Assembly: GCF_002930105.1 (NCBI RefSeq)
Contig: NZ_PJRN01000008.1
Coordinates: forward strand, 62,001 to 126,000
DNA from: Billgrantia saliphila
GTDB taxonomy: Bacteria; Pseudomonadota; Gammaproteobacteria; Pseudomonadales; Halomonadaceae
Direction of reading: 5' to 3'
Length of the DNA stretch: 64,000 nucleotides
Positions 53,132-62,036 of the stretch are shown here, piece by piece. The first letter of the stretch is position 1. Each line of letters begins with the position of its first letter. The notes beneath the pieces are model-generated. The model did not search any database, was not told the origin of the DNA, and worked only from the letters and a program-made list of their open reading frames with translations. Made by a program: the position numbers and the translations under genes.

Positions 53132-53997
53132 CGCTGGCGCCGGCGCCTAGCTACCGCCTGCTGGCGGAGCTCGAGGCCGCCTTCGACACACTGATCGACC
53201 GCACCGAGGCGCTGCTGGCCGTCTATGAGCGCTCACCCGCCGAGGCCTGGGCCTTCCAGGCCGAGGCCAGCACCGCCTGGCTGCGACGTGCCCTGCTTGA
53301 TTTCTGGTATACCGATGGCCAGGACGGCCGCGCCACGCGCAGTCATGTCGGCCTGGTGGCCGCCGATGAAAGGCTTCTGGAGAAGGTTGCCGAGGTAAAC
53401 GCGGCGAAGGCCGACTTCGCCGCTCGACTCGCTCATATTCGCGAGCATCACCCACCGCTGCTGGCCGAAGCCAAGGCGGTACTGCCCTTTCGTCATCCAC
53501 AGCTGCATGACCACCTGCGCGGTAGCGGCCTGGCGCGGCTGCACCTCAAGCAGTGCTGGCGGGCCATTCCCACGGCCAAGGCGCCGGTGGCCCGGGTACG
53601 ACTGGCCTGGTACTCAAGCGGCCGCTCGATCAAGCGGCTCACCGTGCGTGAAGTGGAGCAGAAACTGCTGACGCTGGATACCGAGGCGCCGCACGTGCGC
53701 ATCCAGCTGCGCAAGCTGGCCGGCCTGCCCGACAGCGAGCCGCTGGCCCAGGTACAGACCCAGGCGCCGCTGATGCGTGCCAACCTGTTCTACTGCGAAC
53801 CCCTCGAGGACGGCCGCACCCGCCGCGCCATGAACGTGGCCCTGCCGCTGTTCCTGCCCGCACCGCGCGGCCGGCTTCCCGACCACAACCTACCCCCGGC
53901 GGCCCCGCCGCAGAGCCGTACCCGCGCTCGGCGCAGCGATGAAAAGCTGGAAGAGCATCCTTACCTGCCGAGCCTGCGTATCTACCGCTATCGCTGA
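53128..53997 (+). CDS. tus: DNA replication terminus site-binding protein (Tus-like)
   Basis: 289 aa from GTG 53128, with GAGGAG just upstream and a 4-nt overlap with yacG. The segment [20 protein letters not shown], then REVEQKLL, matches E. coli Tus [20 protein letters not shown] in spacing and key residues. The C-terminal [10 protein letters not shown] parallels PRLHLYVAD. The N-terminal helical part fits the family. Tus bound at Ter halts DnaB helicase in one direction. Outside enterobacteria Tus is sparsely distributed, and Ter sites here are unknown. A MITE-like element begins at the stop codon. Confidence 0.8.
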   Translation: MTLAPAPSYRLLAELEAAFDTLIDRTEALLAVYERSPAEAWAFQAEASTAWLRRALLDFWYTDGQDGRATRSHVGLVAADERLLEKVAEVNAAKADFAARLAHIREHHPPLLAEAKAVLPFRHPQLHDHLRGSGLARLHLKQCWRAIPTAKAPVARVRLAWYSSGRSIKRLTVREVEQKLLTLDTEAPHVRIQLRKLAGLPDSEPLAQVQTQAPLMRANLFYCEPLEDGRTRRAMNVALPLFLPAPRGRLPDHNLPPAAPPQSRTRARRSDEKLEEHPYLPSLRIYRYR

Positions 53998-54138
53998 GAG
54001 GGTGTTACAAACTACTATGCTCGCCCATGCTGCGTTGGATTCAGCCTCAAAATACTCATTTACAAGCTCGTAAACTCCGCTTTTTCGGCTGATTCCGCCT
54101 TGCCTGGCCATCGCTCGTAACTTTTGTAAGCACCCTCT
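53997..54138. mobile_element. MITE-like repeat element (142 bp) abutting tus
   Basis: Terminal inverted repeats AGAGGGTGTTACAAA (53997-54011) and TTTGTAAGCACCCTCT (54123-54138; inverse with one extra base) bound a segment with an internal inverted repeat TTTAC / GTAAA. The left end shares the A of the tus stop. From memory, similar sequences recur in Halomonas and relatives; that recurrence is not shown here. No transposase lies inside, so movement would need one elsewhere. Confidence 0.6.
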
Positions 54139-54159
54139 GAATCGAGCTGGGAAGAAACA

Positions 54160-54906
54160 CTAGCCTGCTTGCCGTGCCTGGTGTTCCAGCTCTCCAGTGA
54201 GTTCCGATGGGAGCTTGAGTGCCTTGGCCAACTGGTCGAGCCAGGCACGCTCCATGGGGTTTTGCTCGTCGATTACCGCCACGCTGATCAGATACATCTC
54301 ACGCGCCGCCTGGGGGGAGTCGGCCTCACGCGCGAGCGCTTCGGCATCCAGCGGCGCACTCAGTTGGCGCTCGACCCAGCGATGCAGCTCGTCATCCGCC
54401 CCCAGGGCGTCGATCTGCTGGGTGATGAGCTCGCGTTCCTGCTCGTCGATATGGCCGTCGGCGCGGGCGGCCATTATCATGGCCTGCAGCAGCTCGAGAC
54501 TGCGCCGTTCCTGTAACTCGCCTTCCAACACCTCGACCCGCTCGCCTTCGGCACCGTTGCTCGCCGGCCGGTTGCCCTTGTCTTGAGTGCCTTGAGCGTT
54601 CTGCGAGTTCTGCCAGGCTTTCCAGGCCAGCATACCGACTGCCGCGATCGCGCCATACTTGAGCGCCTTGCCGCCGAGCTTACGACCGCGCTTGGAGCCT
54701 ACCAGCAGCCCCATGGCGCCGCCGCCCAGCAGGCTCTTCATGTCCATGCCGCTTCCCCCGGTCGAAGCCTGACCCGATGAGCCGCCACCAAGCTGGCGAG
54801 ATAGCCCCTCGAGCATACCCTTCACATCCATACCACCGCTCTTCTGGCCACCCGTCTGGCCACCGGCCTGCTGCATGAGCTGCTGCAATATCTTGCTGGC
54901 GTTCAT
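54160..54906 (-). CDS. DUF533 / TerB-like protein (YebE family)
   Basis: 248 aa from ATG 54906 (GGAG 8 nt upstream). The N-terminal half is Gly/Gln-rich and low in complexity (QQAGGQTGGQKSGGM) with a hydrophobic segment YGAIAAVGMLAWKAW near residue 90. The C-terminal ~110 residues form a helical TerB-like domain (LLQAMIMAARADGHIDEQER; ELITQQIDALGAD), whose acidic residues may bind metal. YebE-type proteins are membrane-associated and respond to envelope or extracytoplasmic stress. Function is unknown. Confidence 0.8.
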   Translation of the reverse strand: MNASKILQQLMQQAGGQTGGQKSGGMDVKGMLEGLSRQLGGGSSGQASTGGSGMDMKSLLGGGAMGLLVGSKRGRKLGGKALKYGAIAAVGMLAWKAWQNSQNAQGTQDKGNRPASNGAEGERVEVLEGELQERRSLELLQAMIMAARADGHIDEQERELITQQIDALGADDELHRWVERQLSAPLDAEALAREADSPQAAREMYLISVAVIDEQNPMERAWLDQLAKALKLPSELTGELEHQARQAG

Positions 54907-54971
54907 CCGCTTCACTCCAGTCAATCGAGACGAAAATAGCATTTTGCGCCGTTTGCCGGCGCAGTCCGTAT

Positions 54972-55571
54972 TCAGGCGGAACGCTGCGACGCGTACCACG
55001 CCAACGCCTGCTCCATTCGATCATAGCCCCAGAACGGTTCGTCGCCAGCCATGAAGAACGGCGCACCGAAGATGCCGAGTTCCACGGCACGCCCGGTGGC
55101 TTCGCGCAAGGCCGCCTTGGCCTCTGGCCGCTGCCCCTCCTCCAGCACGGCTTCGGCATCCAGCTTCAGCTCAGCCAGGCAGTCGGCGATCACCTGCGGG
55201 TCGGCGATATCCTCGTCATGCTCGAAGTTGGCGCGATAGACACTCCGCACGAAGGCGGGTACCCAGGCCTCGTCTGCGTGCATGACAACGATCCGCGCCG
55301 CCAGCAGACCGCTGCGCGGAAATTGCGAAGGGTGGCGGAAGCGAATGCCATCGCGCTCGCACAGTCGTTCGACGTCGCGCCACATGTAGCGCCCCTTCGC
55401 CGGGTAAAGGTTGAACGGCGAGTCGTTCCAGCCCTGCGCCTTGAAGATCGGCCCCAGCAGAAAAGGCTGCCAGCGCACTTCGATGCCCCGCTCGGCGGCC
55501 ATGTGCTCGAGTCGCATCGCCGCTGGATAGGAATAAGTACTGGCGAATTCGAACCAGAACGTGAACGTCAT
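54972..55571 (-). CDS. 2-hydroxychromene-2-carboxylate isomerase (DsbA-family GST kappa type)
   Basis: 199-aa thioredoxin-fold protein. FWFEFASTYSYPAAMRLEHM replaces the DsbA CxxC with the Ser-containing site of HCCA isomerases, followed by RWQPFLLGPIFKAQGWNDSP and GIFGAPFFMAGDEPFWGYDR. Family members isomerise hydroxychromene carboxylate in naphthalene breakdown, using glutathione. No aromatic-degradation genes are near, so a general glutathione-linked isomerase is as likely. It overlaps no neighbour and lies 66 nt from the DUF533 gene. Confidence 0.82.
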   Translation of the reverse strand: MTFTFWFEFASTYSYPAAMRLEHMAAERGIEVRWQPFLLGPIFKAQGWNDSPFNLYPAKGRYMWRDVERLCERDGIRFRHPSQFPRSGLLAARIVVMHADEAWVPAFVRSVYRANFEHDEDIADPQVIADCLAELKLDAEAVLEEGQRPEAKAALREATGRAVELGIFGAPFFMAGDEPFWGYDRMEQALAWYASQRSA

Positions 55572-55608
55572 TGCCCCTCCTCGTCTCGCCTTGCGGCCAT
55601 GGACATCA

Positions 55609-56838
55609 TCAGGTCGATGGCGTCACCGCTCGCATTACGTTAGCCGGGGCTTCACGGATCGGCCAGTGCAACGCCACGGTCACCAGACTCAGCACCACCC
55701 CGCTCCACCAGACGGCCACATAGGAACCGGTCGTCTCGTATAGGAAGCCGCCGAGCCATACCCCGGTGAAACTGCCGATCTGATGGCTCAGGAATACCAC
55801 GCCATACAAGGTCGCCATGTAGCGAGTGCCGAACATGGTCGCCACGAGCCCCGAGGTCGGAGGCACGGTAGCCAGCCACAGGAAGCCCATCACGCAGCTG
55901 AACGCCAATACCGTGGTCAGGCTCAGCGGCAGCAGCATGAACAGTGTGATCGCCACCGCCCGCCCGGCATAGATCACGATCAACACCAGGCGCTTGGAGA
56001 CCCTGCTGGAGATCACCCCGGCCATGAAGGCGCCCACCACGTTGCACAGGCCGATTAGGCTGATCGACCAGGCGCCGACCTTGGCGTCGAAGCCGGCATC
56101 GCCGAGAAAGGCCGGCATGTGCACGGTAATGAAGGCGAGATGGAAGCCGCAGACGAAGAAGCCCAGGGTCAGCAGCCAGTAGGAGACGTGACCACGCGCC
56201 AGCCGAAGGGTGTCGCGAAATGCCTCTGGCGAGGCGATCTCGGCCATGCCATTCATGCCGCGATCCGATGCGGCCAGGGGCATGGCCAGCAGCGCCATGG
56301 TGAGGCTCAGCAAGGCCATGGCATTGAGCGCTCCCGCCCAACCGAGCCAGTCGATCAACCCCTGGGCGACGGGCGCCAGCAGAAATTGTCCCATCGATCC
56401 CGCGGCGGTTCCGATCCCCAGTACCCATTGCCGCTGTGCCTCGCTAACCGCACGTGCCATGGCGGGCAACACGATGCCAAAGGCCGTACCGGCCACCCCG
56501 GCTCCCACGAGAAGACCGGCGCCGGAATTGAGCACCCAGATCTGTTCGACGCCGGCGGTCAGCCATAGGCCGAGCGCGTAGAGCACGGCACCGGCCACCA
56601 CCACGCGCACCGTGCCGAACCGGTCGGCCAGCCCACCGGCAATGACAGCGATCACGCCCCAGGCGAGGTTCTGGATCGCCAGAGCCAGACCGATGAGGTC
56701 GCGCCCCCAGCCATTGGCCTCGCTGATCGGTTGCATGAACAAGCCCATGCTCGAGCGAATGCCGAACGAGAGCATCAGCACAAGTGAGCCACATAAAATC
56801 AGCCACCAGGTCGCGGCGGACAGGCGTTCCTTACGCAT
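55609..56838 (-). CDS. MFS transporter
   Basis: 409-aa twelve-helix major facilitator protein. ATG 56838 (GGGAG 8 nt upstream) starts MRKERLSAATWWLILCGSLV. Loop 2-3 carries the signature GGLADRFGTVRVVV and loop 8-9 an inverted copy around SSRVSKRLVLIVIY. A substrate is not predictable; oxalate/formate- or monocarboxylate-type exchangers share this look. Divergent from the LysR-type gene 69 nt away, which probably regulates it. Confidence 0.85.
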   Translation of the reverse strand: MRKERLSAATWWLILCGSLVLMLSFGIRSSMGLFMQPISEANGWGRDLIGLALAIQNLAWGVIAVIAGGLADRFGTVRVVVAGAVLYALGLWLTAGVEQIWVLNSGAGLLVGAGVAGTAFGIVLPAMARAVSEAQRQWVLGIGTAAGSMGQFLLAPVAQGLIDWLGWAGALNAMALLSLTMALLAMPLAASDRGMNGMAEIASPEAFRDTLRLARGHVSYWLLTLGFFVCGFHLAFITVHMPAFLGDAGFDAKVGAWSISLIGLCNVVGAFMAGVISSRVSKRLVLIVIYAGRAVAITLFMLLPLSLTTVLAFSCVMGFLWLATVPPTSGLVATMFGTRYMATLYGVVFLSHQIGSFTGVWLGGFLYETTGSYVAVWWSGVVLSLVTVALHWPIREAPANVMRAVTPST

Positions 56839-56907
56839 GGCGCTATCTCCCCTAGATGAATCCAAAGCAATCATCGCCATGCTCGGTAATTTCTGTTACA
56901 TCAACAA

Positions 56908-57852
56908 ATGAGTAATTCCGCTTCCATGACAGAGAAAAACACGGTCATGAGCCAACCACCGCTAAAGGCAATCCAGTGCTTCTGCCTAGCCGCCCAGCAC
57001 CTCAGCTTCAAGAAGGCCGCTGATGAGGCGTCGGTCACGGCGGGGGCCATCAGCCAACAGATCAAGATACTGGAGAACTGGCTTGGCCTGGTGCTGTTCG
57101 AGCGTCGGGCACGCTCCATCGCTCTCACCGAAGCGGGCAACGCCTATTATCGCCGCATGGCGCCTCTGATGGACGAGCTGGTCGGTGTCAGCCAGTCGAT
57201 GCAACAGGTAGATCGGCTCAGGGTGGTGCGGCTGGCTTTGCCGCCTGCCTTCGCCTTGATGCGTCTTGGCCCGGCCTTGCCCGCCTTCTGCTCGCAGCAT
57301 CCCGACATCGAGCTGCGCCTGAGCGCCTCTCCCCTGCTTTACTCTTTGCAGGAAGTCGGCAATGACCTGGCGATCCGCTACCTTCCGCAAGCCGACGAGC
57401 GCTACGACACCACGCTACTCGCGCGGCTCACTGTGCTGCCGCTCTGCAGCCCGATCTACCTGGCGGACCATCCGGCACTGGCCGAAGGCAAGCTGCACGG
57501 CGTCACCTTGATCCACGATATCCTGCATCAGGATTGGTATCGTCTGGCACAACGATACGGCCTGGCGCTGGGCGGCACGCGCCATCTCCATGTCGATCAA
57601 GCACTGCTCACCCACCAGGCTGCCGAAAGCGACCTGGGTATCGCCCTGGGAGATTCCCTGCTCAGCCGCGAAGCCCTCGAGCAGGGACGACTCGTCATTC
57701 CCTTCGAGGCCAGCCTGCCTGCACGCCGCCATCTCTTCCTCGTCCACAGCCGAAGATTGCCGCTCAGCCCTGCGGCAGGCATCGTGAAGCGCTGGCTGCT
57801 CGACACCTTCCAGGCCGGGACAATGGATTTTCCCGCAGGAAAGCGGACTTGA
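56908..57852 (+). CDS. LysR-family transcriptional regulator (GcvA-like)
   Basis: 314 aa. The winged helix-turn-helix lies at residues ~14-75 (LKAIQCFCLAAQHLSFKKAA; VTAGAISQQIKILENWLGLV). The effector-binding periplasmic-protein-like domain follows (LRVVRLALPPAFALMRLGPA; LAIRYLPQADERYDTTLLAR). An ATG at 56947 (SQPPLKAI) could also be the start. Divergent from the MFS gene, it likely controls that gene and itself in response to the transported molecule. Confidence 0.85.
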   Translation: MSNSASMTEKNTVMSQPPLKAIQCFCLAAQHLSFKKAADEASVTAGAISQQIKILENWLGLVLFERRARSIALTEAGNAYYRRMAPLMDELVGVSQSMQQVDRLRVVRLALPPAFALMRLGPALPAFCSQHPDIELRLSASPLLYSLQEVGNDLAIRYLPQADERYDTTLLARLTVLPLCSPIYLADHPALAEGKLHGVTLIHDILHQDWYRLAQRYGLALGGTRHLHVDQALLTHQAAESDLGIALGDSLLSREALEQGRLVIPFEASLPARRHLFLVHSRRLPLSPAAGIVKRWLLDTFQAGTMDFPAGKRT

Positions 57853-57966
57853 CCTGCCTCATGCAGGGAGGTGAGCACTCCGCCATACTGGGACTGCGCC
57901 GCTCGGCACCTGCCAGCCCACCAGAAGCTACTCGGTAGCGAAGAAATGGGACAAGGAGAAAGCTTG

Positions 57967-60381
57967 GTGAAACCCCTGGACGTCTCGCAGGTCTACCGCG
58001 CCTGCCCGGAAGATGCCTTCGACTTCGAGGTCAGCAGCGAACTGGAATCGCTGGATTTGCTGAGCGGGCACGAACGTGCCCGTGACGCACTCGATTTCGG
58101 CACGTCGATGCGCAGCGAGGGCTTCAACCTCTACGTACTCGGTCACTCCGGCCACGGTAAATACCAGATGGTGGAGCGCTTCCTCACCGAGCGATCCCAA
58201 CGGGAGCCCAGCCCACCCGATATCGCCTATCGCTTCAATTTCGACGACCCCTCGCGCCCGCGTCATTTACTGTTGCCTTCGGGGATGGGGCGAGTGCTGC
58301 GCGCCGACATCGAGCAACTGGTCGAGGAGCTGCGTACGGCCATTCCCGCCCTGTTCGAGGGCGACGAGTACCAGAATCGCTTGCACGAACTAAAGCAGGC
58401 AATGGGCGAGCGGCAGCGCGACATCATCGAAGCGGTGCGCCGCGAAGCGCGTGAGCTCGATATTCTGCTTCTCTCCACCCCCAACGGCTTCACTTTCGCC
58501 CCCGCCGACGGTGACGCGATGATGTCGCCGCAGGAGTACGAGAAGCTGCCAAGGGATGAGCGTGAGCGCATCGAGCGCACGGTGGAAGTGCTGCAGAAAA
58601 AACTGAGCCAGGCGATTCGCCAGATGCCGCGCCTGGCCAAGCAACTGCGCGAGCAGATCAAGGCGCTCAACGAAGAAATGCTGCAATCGGTGATCGATGC
58701 GCCGCTAACCGAACTGGAAGAGCGCTACAGCGGTCACGACGAAGTCATGGATCATCTGCGGGCGATTCGCCAAGCGATCCTGCAGCACGCGGACTCGTTC
58801 CTTCAGGAGCAGCCCGAGACCTCGCCCGATACGGTCTTCAACCGTTTCCGGCTCAACCTCATCGTCGACAACCAAAGCTGTGCCGGCGCGCCGGTCGTGC
58901 ATGTCGATCTGCCGACGCATCAGCATCTGGTAGGACGCATCGAGCAATATGTGCACAACGGCACGCTGCTCACCGACTTTTCGCTGATTCGTGCCGGAGG
59001 CCTGCACCGCGCCAATGGCGGCTACCTGCTTTTGGACGCGCGCGCCCTGCTGATGCAATCCGGCGCCAGGGAGACGCTCAAGCGCGTACTTCGCGCCGGC
59101 GAGATCCGCACCGAATCGCTGGAGCAGACCTACGGACTGATGAGTACCATCACGCTGGAACCCGAACCGGTGCCGCTGGACGTCAAGGTCGTGCTGCTGG
59201 GCGAACGCCATTCGTATTACCAGCTGTGCCAGAACGATCCCGATTTCCTCGAGCTGTTCAAGGTTCAGGCCGACCTGGAAGACGAGCTGGACCGTAGTGA
59301 TAGCCACCAGTCGCTCTATGCACGCATGATCGCCACTCTCGCCCGTGAAGCGACGTTGCGACCTCTCGATCGCAGCGGCGTGGCGGCCGCCATCGAGCGA
59401 GCCAGTCGCCTGGCCGACGACCAGAAAAAGCTCGTCGCTCGCCACCGGGTATTGAACGATCTGCTGCAGGAGGCCGACCATTGGGCGGATCGCGACGGTG
59501 CCAAGGTCATCTCGCGCGCGCATATCGAGAAGGCTGTCGAGCAGCAGCTCTGGCGCGCCAGCCGATTGCATGAACTCAACCGCGAGCGAATTGTCCGCGG
59601 CACCGTGGCGATCGAGATCGAAGGTTCGCGAATCGGTCAGGTCAATGGCCTCACGGTACTCAGCATGGGCGATTATGCCTTCGGCCAGCCCGCCCGGATC
59701 ACGGCGACCGCACGCCCCGGCCCAGGCCATGTCGTCGATATCGAGCGCGAGGCGCGCCTGGGTGGGCATATCCACTCCAAGGCGGTGATGATCCTGTCGC
59801 GCTGCCTGGCCAGTCGCTACGCCCCCGACGTGCCGCTGTCGCTCTCGGCCAGCCTTGCCTTCGAGCAATCCTACGGCGGTGTCGAAGGCGACAGCGCGTC
59901 GGTGGCCGAAGCCTGCGCGCTGATCTCGGCCATCGCCCGGGTCGGGATCGACCAGCGGCTGGCGGTGACGGGCTCGATCGACCAGCACGGGCGCGTACAG
60001 GCGGTGGGTGGCGTCAACGAAAAGATCGAGGGTTTCTTCGATGTATGCCGGGCGCGCGGCGATGTAAAGGGACATGGCATCTTGCTCCCGGCAAGCAACG
60101 TGGAGCACCTGATGATCAAGCGCGAGGTTCGCGAGGCCATGGAAGCCGGCGATTTCAGGATCTATGCCATCGAGCGGCTCGACCAGGCACTGGAAATGCT
60201 GACCGGCATGCCACCTGGCGAGGCGGACGAGAGCGGCCGCTACCCCGCGGGCAGCGTCAATGCGCGGGTGGTCGAACGCCTGGCAAGCTTTCACAGGGCG
60301 GTGAAGAAGCGAGTCGGCGATGGCGATGACAAGGAGGAGGACGCCCCAGGTGACGGCGAGGAGGTCAATGACGATGAGTGA
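57967..60381 (+). CDS. Lon-like protease (AAA_32 / LonC-type with Lon_C proteolytic domain)
   Basis: 804 aa. GTG 57967 is chosen: AAGGAG lies 8 nt upstream and the family starts at KPLDVSQVYRACP; an earlier GTG at 57871 lacks support. The ATPase-like part has GHSGHGKYQM, a Walker A in which the usual Ser/Thr after GK is Tyr, so ATP use may be impaired. A long helical insertion follows. The C-terminal Ser-Lys protease domain is intact: catalytic Ser in GVEGDSASVAEA near residue 641 and Lys in GGVNEKIEGFFD near 684. The tail is highly acidic. It overlaps the stress-protein gene by 8 nt. Confidence 0.85.
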   Translation: MKPLDVSQVYRACPEDAFDFEVSSELESLDLLSGHERARDALDFGTSMRSEGFNLYVLGHSGHGKYQMVERFLTERSQREPSPPDIAYRFNFDDPSRPRHLLLPSGMGRVLRADIEQLVEELRTAIPALFEGDEYQNRLHELKQAMGERQRDIIEAVRREARELDILLLSTPNGFTFAPADGDAMMSPQEYEKLPRDERERIERTVEVLQKKLSQAIRQMPRLAKQLREQIKALNEEMLQSVIDAPLTELEERYSGHDEVMDHLRAIRQAILQHADSFLQEQPETSPDTVFNRFRLNLIVDNQSCAGAPVVHVDLPTHQHLVGRIEQYVHNGTLLTDFSLIRAGGLHRANGGYLLLDARALLMQSGARETLKRVLRAGEIRTESLEQTYGLMSTITLEPEPVPLDVKVVLLGERHSYYQLCQNDPDFLELFKVQADLEDELDRSDSHQSLYARMIATLAREATLRPLDRSGVAAAIERASRLADDQKKLVARHRVLNDLLQEADHWADRDGAKVISRAHIEKAVEQQLWRASRLHELNRERIVRGTVAIEIEGSRIGQVNGLTVLSMGDYAFGQPARITATARPGPGHVVDIEREARLGGHIHSKAVMILSRCLASRYAPDVPLSLSASLAFEQSYGGVEGDSASVAEACALISAIARVGIDQRLAVTGSIDQHGRVQAVGGVNEKIEGFFDVCRARGDVKGHGILLPASNVEHLMIKREVREAMEAGDFRIYAIERLDQALEMLTGMPPGEADESGRYPAGSVNARVVERLASFHRAVKKRVGDGDDKEEDAPGDGEEVNDDE

Positions 60382-61147
60382 ACAGGAGCGAACCGATGGC
60401 CAGCAAGCACCGCTACTGAACGCCGCTCGCGTGCTGGCTCTGTTGGACGCCTCGCGACATAGCCTCTCGGCACTGGCCGTCGCCGTGGATCTGGCCAGCC
60501 GACGACAGGCCGAGCTGGTGGCCCTCTACGTGGAGGACATGGACCTGATGGCGTGTGCGGCCTTCCCGTTCTCCTGCGAAATCGGCAGTCAGTCGGGGGC
60601 GACGCGGCCTTTCACGCACGCCTCGCTGGAAGCCACTCTCGTCCGCCAGCGTCAGCGCGTGAACCGGGCGCTCACCGCCGCCGTCGCCGGTCGCCATGTA
60701 CGGCACCGGCTCGAGGTCGGTCGCGGGCAGGTGGCAAGCGAAGCGCTGACCCTGGCCGGCCCCGCTGACGTGCTGGTGATGGGCAAGGCGGGCGTCACCG
60801 AGCGCTGGGGCGCGCGCCTGGGCTCCACCAGCCGTCGCTTGATCCTGGAGGCTCCCTGCGCCGTGCTGCTGTGGGACGACCGGCACCCCTTCCGACCCGG
60901 CCCGCTACGCTGGCGAGCCCAAGCGGGGACCGAACATGAAGCCGCCCCCGCGATTCCCGAGCCGCTCGTCTCGCTGTTCGATGGCATGGCGCCATTGCAC
61001 GCGCGCCACGCCGGAGAGCTCGAGAGCTTGGTGTCCCGAGCCGAAGCCGGAGGCTTGCTACTGCATCGCGCCGAGCTGGTCCAGCTGCTCGACGAGGATG
61101 CCGATCTGTTGGCAAGACTGCCTCTTCCGATTCTCGTCATCCCATAG
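60374..61147 (+). CDS. Universal stress protein family
   Basis: 257 aa from ATG 60374, with GGAGG 9 nt upstream inside the Lon-like gene; ATG 60368 would be too close. The UspA fold is seen in RVLALLDASRHSLSALAVAV (residues ~13-32), ADVLVMGKAGV near 130 and APCAVLLWD near 157. The GxxGxRxLGS ATP motif is not clear (GSTSRRLILEAPC instead), so the nucleotide site may differ. The 70-residue C-terminal extension is unlike single UspA domains. Co-translated with the protease, it likely joins a stress response. Confidence 0.8.
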   Translation: MSEQERTDGQQAPLLNAARVLALLDASRHSLSALAVAVDLASRRQAELVALYVEDMDLMACAAFPFSCEIGSQSGATRPFTHASLEATLVRQRQRVNRALTAAVAGRHVRHRLEVGRGQVASEALTLAGPADVLVMGKAGVTERWGARLGSTSRRLILEAPCAVLLWDDRHPFRPGPLRWRAQAGTEHEAAPAIPEPLVSLFDGMAPLHARHAGELESLVSRAEAGGLLLHRAELVQLLDEDADLLARLPLPILVIP

Positions 61148-61180
61148 ATAAAAGCGCCGAGCCTGGATGCCAAGCGCCGA

Positions 61181-61378
61181 TCAAGCGTCGAGGCGCTCTC
61201 CCTGTTGAGTTGGCGTCCAGGGAGGCGACGGAATCGGGGCTTCCGGCGTTTCCAGGGGCGGCTCTTGCAGCCGCGGCATGGCGTCGACGCGCCGATCGAC
61301 ATAATGGAGGAGTACAAGCTGAGCCACCAGCACCACGAAGCACCACATCAGCCCTTCGAACACGACAGCATTCCTCAA
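61181..61378 (-). CDS. Small single-span membrane protein, unknown
   Basis: About 60-65 aa. A hydrophobic helix (LMWCFVVLVAQLVLLHYV) is followed by a proline-rich tail (PPLETPEAPIPSPPWTPTQQ). The start is uncertain: TTG 61378, or GTG 61363 with GAGGA 8 nt upstream, the latter better placed. No family recognised. It faces the universal stress gene and lies ~80 nt from the SRPBCC gene on the same strand. Confidence 0.5.
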   Translation of the reverse strand: MRNAVVFEGLMWCFVVLVAQLVLLHYVDRRVDAMPRLQEPPLETPEAPIPSPPWTPTQQGERLDA

Positions 61379-61457
61379 TGAGGCCGAATCGGCCTCGTCG
61401 AGTCGAGTGTAGTCCTCGCCGTGGCGGACCAGAAGGAGTCGCGACGATCAAATTTTG

Positions 61458-61868
61458 CTATAGCCTCGCCTCGACTCTCTCCAATATTTGACGACTCACT
61501 TTGTTCACCAACGGCCTGGCTGCCTTGTTCACGGCCTTTTCCATGAATCGATTGCGCAGGGTATAGGTCAACGTGAAGTGCACCTCGGTGCCTTCGTCCA
61601 CCCGAACGAGCCGGTAACTGCCTTTGTTGTACACCCCTTCGGTGGATTCCCAGGAAAGCAGTTCCGGCGGGCGCTTCTCGACGATAGCGCCATCGAAGGT
61701 CCAGTCCATGCCCACGGCATGGACATGCCATCGGTAGCGATCACCGCCGAGAGGCTCGATCGCCTGGATCAGGTCGGAGTAATCGGCAAAGTCCTCGACC
61801 CGCTCCAGCAGCGCGAAGACCCGCTCCGGCGGAGCTCTGAGAATTGCACTGTGTTCGATGGTGGCCAT
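61458..61868 (-). CDS. SRPBCC-family (polyketide cyclase/START-like) protein
   Basis: 136 aa, helix-grip fold. IEHSAILRAPPERVFALLER opens the domain, VEDFADYSDLIQAIEP follows, and GSYRLVRVDEGTEVHFTLTY closes the sheet before a C-terminal helix. This family binds hydrophobic ligands. The start ATG 61868 has AGGA upstream. Ligand unknown; it is divergent from rimO. Confidence 0.8.
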   Translation of the reverse strand: MATIEHSAILRAPPERVFALLERVEDFADYSDLIQAIEPLGGDRYRWHVHAVGMDWTFDGAIVEKRPPELLSWESTEGVYNKGSYRLVRVDEGTEVHFTLTYTLRNRFMEKAVNKAARPLVNKVSRQILERVEARL

Positions 61869-62036
61869 GCGGTTCCTTATAATCCCGGACGACGCTAAAA
61901 TGCTCTTCCTTCAATCTGCAGGGTACTCATCCTGCTCTATGATGGCTATATCTTCGCTCGCGCAGGCGTTTGTCCGGTAGCGCTCAGCAAACCGCCGAGC
62001 GAGATGAAGCGCCCCATTTTTTCCAAGAGGTTCTGC

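Noticed and set aside
48288..53158. Further GGCGGTAG cores (minus strand) inside pilB and the tus-like gene
   Set aside because: They lie within coding sequence and lack the full 12-base ops match; an 8-mer is expected about twice by chance in this window.
58705..60294. Long 529-codon open frame antisense to the Lon-like protease gene
   Set aside because: Mirror of a strongly conserved plus-strand gene in GC-rich DNA; no ribosome site, no recognisable domains.
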